DNA of 56,295 nucleotides from Polyangiaceae bacterium (GTDB lineage Bacteria > Myxococcota_A > Polyangia > Polyangiales > Polyangiaceae), in NCBI GenBank assembly GCA_013214025.1, contig JABSRN010000047.1, positions 1-56,295 of the forward strand. Direction: 5' to 3'. Each line of letters starts with the position of its first letter. Position 1 is the first letter of the stretch. The position numbers and the translations under genes were made by a program. A model generated the notes under the pieces. It worked only from the letters and a program-made list of their open reading frames with translations. It searched no databases and was not told the origin of the DNA. Shown piece after piece: positions 51,701-56,295 of the stretch.

Positions 51701-52768
51701 CGCTATCCGGGATGGCACCCCATATTGCTCTACGCAGAAGGTCACTACGAACGAATCCGCGGCGAATTTCGGCTAGCCCTCGAACGTTTCGAACAAGCTC
51801 TCGAGCTGACGCAACCAGGTGTTCACCCGCTCTGGTCCAACTTCGCCGCAGCGCATCTGCAGGTACTGGTGGGCATGGGGCGCTCCGCCGAAGCCGTCAC
51901 GATCGGAAAAGCTCGCTTACAAAACTGCCAAGATGCCGATTTGTTCATCCAGGTGGCCTTGCCCCTCGCTCTCGCAGAAGCGGCCACCGCAAATTTCGAC
52001 GCAGCTGTCGCGCACGTGGAAATGTACATCGACGCCTACCAACCCCGCGGCATGCGCGGTCGTCCCCTGGGCAATGCCTACGAGGTGCGAGCCCGCATCG
52101 CGATTCTCCAGAAGGACCCGGTGAGCTTCAGACGCTACGCCGAGTTGTGTTCCGAACAGTACGGCGTCGGCCGAAACACACCGCTCACTTCCATGTATCA
52201 GCGGCTGCTCTTGGAAGCCGACCGCCAATCCATTCGGCCGCCGACGGCTGGCGACAGTCAGGGAGAACCGTCAGACTGGGCACCAGAGGTCACCATCCGC
52301 TTTTCCGGGAATGACTCCGCCGGGCGGTGCAAAGAGGCCCTAGACAGGGTGCTGCAACACTGCGGGTCAGACTGCGGCTACCTGATACTGCTGTACAACG
52401 ACAAGCCCAAGCTCGCGGCCTCCGCGAGCTCGGCAATGATCCCCATGGATCTTCTGGAGCAAGCCCGAGACTTCGTGGAGGCCAAACTCGACGAAGAACT
52501 AGAGGGCACCATGACCGTCGACGTCGAGGCCCATCCAGAAATGGAAGTGTGGCTAGGCGCCCACGGCGTTGAACACCACCCGATTCTGCTGACTCATCTG
52601 GCCCAGGACGAAGAGCGACTGATCGGTCTCGCGCTTGTCCGCTCAGGCACAAACGCCCTGCGTCCCGCGCGGCCCCGATTTCTGCACGCCGTCGCTCAAG
52701 CTCTACTCGATTCCGACGACGCCACTTCTACCGCGTTTGCGGCCGGGACTCGGGCAAATACAACTTGA
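48743..52768 (+). CDS. Giant Ser/Thr protein kinase with AAA ATPase, TPR-like and GAF-like regions
   Basis: This protein is 1341 aa from the ATG at 48743 (an ATG at 48758 is also possible). The kinase domain (about 22-275) has LGAGGMGKVY (Gly loop), Lys53 in VALKRL, Glu69, the catalytic loop HRDVNPRN (138-145), LIDFG (Asp158), GTPGFIPPEA and SDLYSLGAVAYWALSG. Asn replaces the usual Lys of HRDxKPxN. An ATPase follows with Walker A VAGAGRSRLL (Arg in place of Lys, about 321-330) and Walker B LALVVDDLHRID (405-416). A long helical TPR-like region spans about 600-1150. The C-terminus, with GYLILLYNDKPKLAAS and ERLIGLALV, looks like a GAF domain. It probably signals as a sensor kinase and faces the FHA gene downstream. 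Confidence 0.87.
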   Translation: MGRAQMDTPSASDDDLGTTINGRYELVSLLGAGGMGKVYRANDTSTGKPVALKRLQKQEEHLRTMFQQEYQTLESLAHPGIIQVFDYGVDEAGPYYTMELLAGEDMVANKAVSWQEICGLLRDVASALAILQSRRLVHRDVNPRNILRTNNGRAKLIDFGAMTRRGVATTVVGTPGFIPPEAIYQQPLDGRSDLYSLGAVAYWALSGKSPYPGRRVNELRSGWLTKPVSLSKLRKNLPPELESLIMAMLSVQAEGRPSTAAEVSEKLATIADLPTEQGMGVRQAYLSHPRLVGQSQAISRAKKKLLKTRRGRGGSILVDAVAGAGRSRLLDEFTMEAKLLGLTVARADSKDAGLEFGIIRALGHNLEAQDDSISSCPMPDAASPTPEQHTLLTNWWLQLIATRQLALVVDDLHRIDARSAAFLAVLARAAKGRQLCLATSLETGGQATSEAAVRLLRQVSTTITLTPLTLTDTFELVQSIFGEVPNAALLADRLHAASDGIPRTIMDLAQHLIDTDCVRYEDGSWLLPDRLSDTDMPGSAKDVIAAQASRLSTDARLLGTAFALRPDVEFSLEEQKTLTAIDDGSRVFKSWNELVAVGALRWGHQGRAFSQLAWIECLRDSVAPELARSLHDRLAVVLSERNNESDSLRCPTHLLATGRTADAIDQAVQLATRQLELQADKATSAEAIAIFMSDEYLNNLQATRGHCDEHDRSVRDRCLLELALVRAATRAGELVLVQEHLPEVLQRLKSDSGLTDYESMGDGGNCFAALTAAQSRHDERDEKQRGFAPIEALMQLSSMMLEVGALATSKCERSLMDSLPSLVPMFPLSPALSIAELGLVAQRHVGAGRYWLALDITRQMQARLSAPDHAGLDPTMYRYARFGAAYAVGLIEAPWGIATALDGASVLDDDAFYQISAERLRTTYHLTLGNEAEAHARRRRAELLQIQHSPTHEHDADVIPRLNAAAHSDDWLGVKRTLEPLTELAARYPGWHPILLYAEGHYERIRGEFRLALERFEQALELTQPGVHPLWSNFAAAHLQVLVGMGRSAEAVTIGKARLQNCQDADLFIQVALPLALAEAATANFDAAVAHVEMYIDAYQPRGMRGRPLGNAYEVRARIAILQKDPVSFRRYAELCSEQYGVGRNTPLTSMYQRLLLEADRQSIRPPTAGDSQGEPSDWAPEVTIRFSGNDSAGRCKEALDRVLQHCGSDCGYLILLYNDKPKLAASASSAMIPMDLLEQARDFVEAKLDEELEGTMTVDVEAHPEMEVWLGAHGVEHHPILLTHLAQDEERLIGLALVRSGTNALRPARPRFLHAVAQALLDSDDATSTAFAAGTRANTT

Positions 52769-52827
52769 GAGAAGCCGTTCGTCATCAGGCCCCCGATTTC
52801 GTCGAAAACCAAACTGCCTCCCCCTCC

Positions 52828-53436
52828 TTAAGGGCGCCGAATCACATCCCACAGAGTGCCCGGCAACCAAAACAGCGCTTCGATGCTACCCAATCGCAAC
52901 TCATCTCCCACGTCCAATCGACTCAATTGTTTGGGCGCAAGCGAATTTCCATTCCGCAATGATCCATTCTTGCTTCCCGCGTCGGCGTAGAAATACTGAC
53001 CAGATCCGTCCACCTCGAACCAGCCATGAAATTTGGAAACACTACTGTCTCGTAGGACTACGTCCTTGTTGTGCGCTCGGCCCACCGAGATCCGCCCCGA
53101 GAAGGCCTCGGCGTCCGACAGTTTTCGCAAGGGAACGACGTAATAGTTCCCCCGTACCAAACGGATCCGATGCGCCTCCAGATACGCCGCGCCCGTCTGG
53201 CTCGCGACACGAGTTACAGCGGAGTGAATCACAGTGGTGAACGCCAACGGCTCGGCCGTGGCGGCCGCCACCGCGCCTGCATCCAGCCCTTGAAGTAACG
53301 CGCCGGCGTCGTCTTCTATTCGAACCATCAGAAACGCCACCCCGGCATACTGTGAACCGAAATCTTCGCTGGTGAGCGCGCGCAGCTCCTTAACCACGGG
53401 GGTAGGGCGCAAAGACTCCAACAGCTTCGTCGACAC
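52828..53436 (-). CDS. FHA-domain protein
   Basis: This protein is about 202 aa from a GTG at 53436; an ATG at 53592 is in frame but its 52 extra residues are not domain-like. The C-terminal half is a forkhead-associated domain: GRISVGRAHNKDVVLRDSSV (phosphothreonine-binding Gly-Arg), SKFHGWFEVDG with the Ser-x-x-His motif, and DAGSKNGSLRNG with the conserved Asn-Gly. The N-terminal half (about 1-110) is unassigned. FHA domains bind phosphothreonine, and the gene converges on the giant Ser/Thr kinase gene with 59 bp between stops. A kinase-substrate or adaptor relation is likely but not shown. Confidence 0.87.
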   Translation of the reverse strand: MSTKLLESLRPTPVVKELRALTSEDFGSQYAGVAFLMVRIEDDAGALLQGLDAGAVAAATAEPLAFTTVIHSAVTRVASQTGAAYLEAHRIRLVRGNYYVVPLRKLSDAEAFSGRISVGRAHNKDVVLRDSSVSKFHGWFEVDGSGQYFYADAGSKNGSLRNGNSLAPKQLSRLDVGDELRLGSIEALFWLPGTLWDVIRRP

Positions 53437-53597
53437 TGTTCTCAGTCTACCTCGCCTGTGGTTGTCGGCGTGCCGAATTAGCGGGCAGCTCTGTTCCGCC
53501 GCACCGGCCCACCACTGGCTCTCCCGGAGCCGGGTTCCGGCGTTGTTCCCGCCTGGGTGATCCCTCTGGTCAGACGCCCTGGAGGCTGTCATGCTAG

Positions 53598-55121
53598 ATG
53601 AATATGAGGGATATTGGGCTAGTAGCGCTCTGGAGCGTTGCCATGCTCGCGGTCAGCGGACAGTGCTGGGCGGCCGGGCAAGAACTGCCCGCTCTGGGGT
53701 CGCAAGCCATAGGCCGAGGGTCGGCCTTCACCGCCCGAGCCGACAACCCCAGCGCATTTTATTTTAACCCCGCCGGACTCACCAAAGCTCGAGGCGTCGA
53801 AGCCCTCGTCTCCTTCAGCGTGATCCGCATGGACCTCGAGTTCGACCGCGGCGGAAGTGGCGAATTTCGTTGTCCACCGGAAGCCGCCGATCGTTGCTCC
53901 CCCAACGAGGCCTTCTCCGATCGGCATTTCGACCCCGCGGTCGATCCCAACACCGGGCTTCCCTACGAAAGGGTCGCCGCCACCAAGTGGGGCCCATTGC
54001 CCATGGCTGTGCTCGTCTGGGGCCAGCCCGGCGGCATCGCCGGACTGAGCTTGGCCGCCGGGGTGCAGCCCCCTAGCGCCGTCGGCATCGCGCCCTTCGA
54101 CAACGACGGCGCACAACGCTACACTGTTCGGTCAGCCGACGCGATTAGCCTGCAATTCGGTCTCGGCGCGGCGTATGAAATCGCCGCCGGGCTGAGCTTG
54201 GGAGTGACACTGCTCAACGCCGTCACGACCCTTTCTAGTCGGCGGGCCGCACGCAGCGTCATCAACTCCGAGGCACCATCACGAAACGAAGACCCAGGTG
54301 GAGATAACAGCCTAGAGGTGACCGCCTCGGACTACTTCTCCCCAGCGGCTAGTGCTGGTGCCTTGTACGCGCCTATCAAGCAACTCGAGGCGGGTCTCAA
54401 TGTTCGCACTCCAGTGGTGGTCAGCGCGGACGGCGACCTGTCGTTAAAACCGGGCACCGACTCGCCGGGTACCGTGCTTTCCGGCACAGGGCTGACCTTT
54501 CGCCAGAAGAGCCCTTGGGTGTTCCGGGCCGGCCTACGATTCGTTCGACCGAGCTTCGACATCGAGCTCGACTATGTCTTCGAGTATTGGTCCGACACCA
54601 GTAGCTGCGATGTCGATCGCCGCGAAAAGTTGGGAGAGACTGGACGCACGCGATGCGACAATGGGATTGAAGCTGACTTCGACGACGATGTGATGGCTGT
54701 CATCGAAGCCGGGCCGGTACAAGTTCGTGATTTTGTGGTCTACCGAAACTTCCGCGACAGCCACTCGCTTCGTCTGGGGAGCGATGTAGAATTGGTACCC
54801 AATGTGTTGGTCGTGCGCGGCGGCCTCTGGTTCCAAACCTCAGCGTACCCGGAGAACCACTCCACGTTCGGGGTAGATTTTCCCATCAGCCAGCAAGTTG
54901 CATTCACGACCGGCACCACGTGGTCTCCCGGCGGCGGAGACTTTGCGCTGAGCGCAGGATTTTCACACATAATCCAGCCCGACGTTCACGTGAGCGAAGG
55001 CGAAATAATACAGCGGGGCAGTGCCACCGCAGACACGGATCCGGTGGGGAACATCGTAAACAACGGCACCTATCGACTCCAATACAACGTGTTCTCCATC
55101 AGCGCACAAAACCGCTTTTGA
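53598..55121 (+). CDS. OmpP1/FadL/TodX-family outer-membrane channel
   Basis: This 507-aa protein has a signal peptide ending near GQCWA-AG. The mature start contains GSQAIGRGSAFTARADNPSA followed by FYFNPAGLTKARG, the conserved FadL hatch and N-terminal motif. The rest is a beta-barrel with alternating hydrophobic strands (ALVSFSVIRMDLEF, ISLQFGLGAAYEIAAGLSLG). The final residues LQYNVFSISAQNRF end in Phe, as outer-membrane barrels do for assembly by Bam. FadL proteins let long-chain fatty acids or aromatic hydrocarbons diffuse through the outer membrane. It has a GGAGG about 12 bases before the ATG. It could supply the CoA-ester pathway further left (inference). Confidence 0.9.
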   Translation: MNMRDIGLVALWSVAMLAVSGQCWAAGQELPALGSQAIGRGSAFTARADNPSAFYFNPAGLTKARGVEALVSFSVIRMDLEFDRGGSGEFRCPPEAADRCSPNEAFSDRHFDPAVDPNTGLPYERVAATKWGPLPMAVLVWGQPGGIAGLSLAAGVQPPSAVGIAPFDNDGAQRYTVRSADAISLQFGLGAAYEIAAGLSLGVTLLNAVTTLSSRRAARSVINSEAPSRNEDPGGDNSLEVTASDYFSPAASAGALYAPIKQLEAGLNVRTPVVVSADGDLSLKPGTDSPGTVLSGTGLTFRQKSPWVFRAGLRFVRPSFDIELDYVFEYWSDTSSCDVDRREKLGETGRTRCDNGIEADFDDDVMAVIEAGPVQVRDFVVYRNFRDSHSLRLGSDVELVPNVLVVRGGLWFQTSAYPENHSTFGVDFPISQQVAFTTGTTWSPGGGDFALSAGFSHIIQPDVHVSEGEIIQRGSATADTDPVGNIVNNGTYRLQYNVFSISAQNRF

Positions 55122-55244
55122 CTTAACCCCCTGCTCTGTTAGCTTTCGCTCTGTTGGTTTTCACTTGGGTTGCGCGGGGATTACGCGGCCACCTCACCGG
55201 CTCTGTGTCGGGAAATCGTATCAATTCGTCTTCCGGAGCCTTTC

Positions 55245-56243
55245 ATGTCCTACGATCACTATTCTTCTATTCTAATCGCTGACGCACCCATCCGTGGACA
55301 GAAACATCCCGGCATCTGGATCGCCTCCCTGCTCGCCCTATCGCTCTTCGTGGCTTGCGAAGAGTCCGCTGATGACAGCGCCAAGACGGGCGGCGGCACC
55401 GGCGGAACAGACAGCAGCGACAGCGGCGCCACGGACACCGGCATGACAGCCGAGGACATTGGCAACAGCTGCGTCGAGAATACGGACTGCTCTTCAGGTG
55501 TCTGCTTGCAATACTCTGACTCGCCAGACGATCCCGACGCCGTATGCGGGGGTAACGTGGAACTCGGCGCTTTCCGCGCCACCGGTGTCGCGCGCGACTT
55601 TTTCACGGGGGATGTACTCGCGAACGCCCACGTCGGTATCGCCGATGCTCTCGCTGCGCTCATGAACCCGCTCGTAACTCCGTTCGCAGAAACGACGACT
55701 GACAGCGAAGGGCGGTACGACGTGACAACCCCCGTGGCACCCGGCGGCATCGGCAGCCTCGCCGTGTTGAACCTGGAAGGTTACTGGATCACAGCCACCG
55801 GCCTGGTCGCCCCGGAAGCCGGAGTTTACCCGCCCGGAGTGACCGTGCACGAACTTTGGAGCATCAGCGAAACCGAACTGGCCGGCTGGAACTCCGCGCT
55901 GGAAGGCGAAGTCGACCTCGCCACGCATTTGCCTCTTGGCACCAACGGCGGAGTGGTCGGACTTGCCCGTGACCGGCAAACGGGCGTCCCGCTCGGAGGC
56001 GTGACCGTGTTGCCCAAAGCTGACAGTTCAACCGCGATCCTTCGCTATCTCAGCGAAGACGGAACTTCTTTCACTACACAGGGCACCGCTTCCAAGGGGC
56101 TCTTCGTGATCTTGAATCCGGGAGTGGGCGAAAGCTTCACTGCCGATATCGGCGCCGGGCCCATCGAAGCGGTCAGCGGAAAAGCTGGCGCCACGCCCGG
56201 TGCGCTTTTCGTCACCGTGCTCAACGTTCCAACGGGCAACTGA
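55245..56243 (+). CDS. Lipoprotein with carboxypeptidase-regulatory-like repeats
   Basis: This protein is 332 aa from the ATG at 55245, preceded by CCGGAG. The signal peptide ends in the lipobox SLFVAC, followed by a Gly/Ser/Thr/Asp stalk (about 40-75). A short Cys cluster CVENTDCSSGVCLQYS follows. Two beta-sandwich units of the carboxypeptidase-regulatory type make up the rest: RATGVARDFFTGDVLANAHV with the strand TDSEGRYDV, then VVGLARDRQTGVPLGGVTVL. Such domains are structural and often act in surface adhesion or starch-binding-like roles. No catalytic residues are seen. The frame is open to 55170, but the leader there is not needed. Confidence 0.78.
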   Translation: MSYDHYSSILIADAPIRGQKHPGIWIASLLALSLFVACEESADDSAKTGGGTGGTDSSDSGATDTGMTAEDIGNSCVENTDCSSGVCLQYSDSPDDPDAVCGGNVELGAFRATGVARDFFTGDVLANAHVGIADALAALMNPLVTPFAETTTDSEGRYDVTTPVAPGGIGSLAVLNLEGYWITATGLVAPEAGVYPPGVTVHELWSISETELAGWNSALEGEVDLATHLPLGTNGGVVGLARDRQTGVPLGGVTVLPKADSSTAILRYLSEDGTSFTTQGTASKGLFVILNPGVGESFTADIGAGPIEAVSGKAGATPGALFVTVLNVPTGN

Positions 56244-56295
56244 CGCACACCCCCGTCAGCTTCACATTTCGCATTCCAACAGTCATCGAACGGCC

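Noticed and set aside
1-56295. tRNA, rRNA, riboswitch or prophage genes
   Set aside because: I looked for tRNA-like cloverleaf ends, rRNA signatures and phage structural genes and saw none. A covariance-model scan would be needed to exclude small RNAs.

Overview
The window looks like a chromosome segment of a member of the Myxococcota (former Deltaproteobacteria), probably from a marine or uncultured lineage. The evidence is a MYXO-CTERM-type C-terminal sorting signal (34530-34660), an AgmX/PglI-type protein, a PEGA protein, a very large Ser/Thr kinase-ATPase, GGGWT fibrinogen-like domains, and about nine predicted lipoproteins with Asp/Gly/Ser/Thr-rich stalks and Cys-rich repeats. Composition is GC-rich. 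I see no rRNA, tRNA, CRISPR array or prophage. The order or family cannot be fixed from the sequence alone.

Layout. 1-5100 is a scrap region: an IS3 transposase remnant, a fibrinogen-like-domain lipoprotein, a mosaic pseudogene (histidine-kinase tail joined to a second fibrinogen-like domain) and a second, frameshifted IS3 element. 5300-10200 holds a sterol-desaturase-family hydroxylase, a DUF2064 nucleotide-sugar-transferase-like protein, a peroxiredoxin-like protein, a decayed receiver-domain scrap and a PQQ-type beta-propeller lipoprotein. 10700-17400 has a 1.5-kaa lipoprotein built from nine repeats of about 106 aa, the AgmX/PglI protein and a Cys-rich lipoprotein. 17660-22090 is mostly housekeeping: TesB thioesterase, HAD phosphatase, a YHYH-domain lipoprotein, an alpha/beta hydrolase, an orphan 115-aa protein and SlyD. 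22250-34670 is dominated by three Cys-rich surface lipoproteins, two of them very large (1580 and 1684 aa), with a GNAT acetyltransferase between them.

34930-42830 starts with a PEGA-domain membrane protein. A CoA-ester catabolic region follows: glutaryl-CoA dehydrogenase; a divergent TetR regulator with a deazaflavin-type reductase; and an operon of enoyl-CoA hydratase, SCP2-type thiolase, DUF35 Zn-ribbon/OB protein and SCP2 sterol-carrier protein that ends in a clear terminator. A stand-alone NFACT-R RNA-binding domain protein comes next. 43100-48400 carries an SDR with a perfect 21-bp palindrome upstream, a frameshifted PstS-like pseudogene, an MFS transporter and a YtcJ-type amidohydrolase. 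48740-56250 has the kinase-AAA-TPR-GAF giant facing an FHA-domain protein, then a FadL-type outer-membrane channel and one more lipoprotein.

How the parts fit (inference). The CoA-ester genes, SCP2 protein, sterol-desaturase-like enzyme, TesB and FadL channel suggest import and beta-oxidation-like breakdown of hydrophobic carboxylic acids or sterol-like compounds under TetR control. The Cys-rich lipoproteins and the fibrinogen-like protein are probably cell-surface adhesion or contact proteins. The kinase and the FHA protein are natural partners in phospho-signalling. No single known defence or biosynthetic system is present. The least described parts are the giant lipoproteins, especially the one that seems to carry both an N-terminal lipid anchor and a MYXO-CTERM tail.
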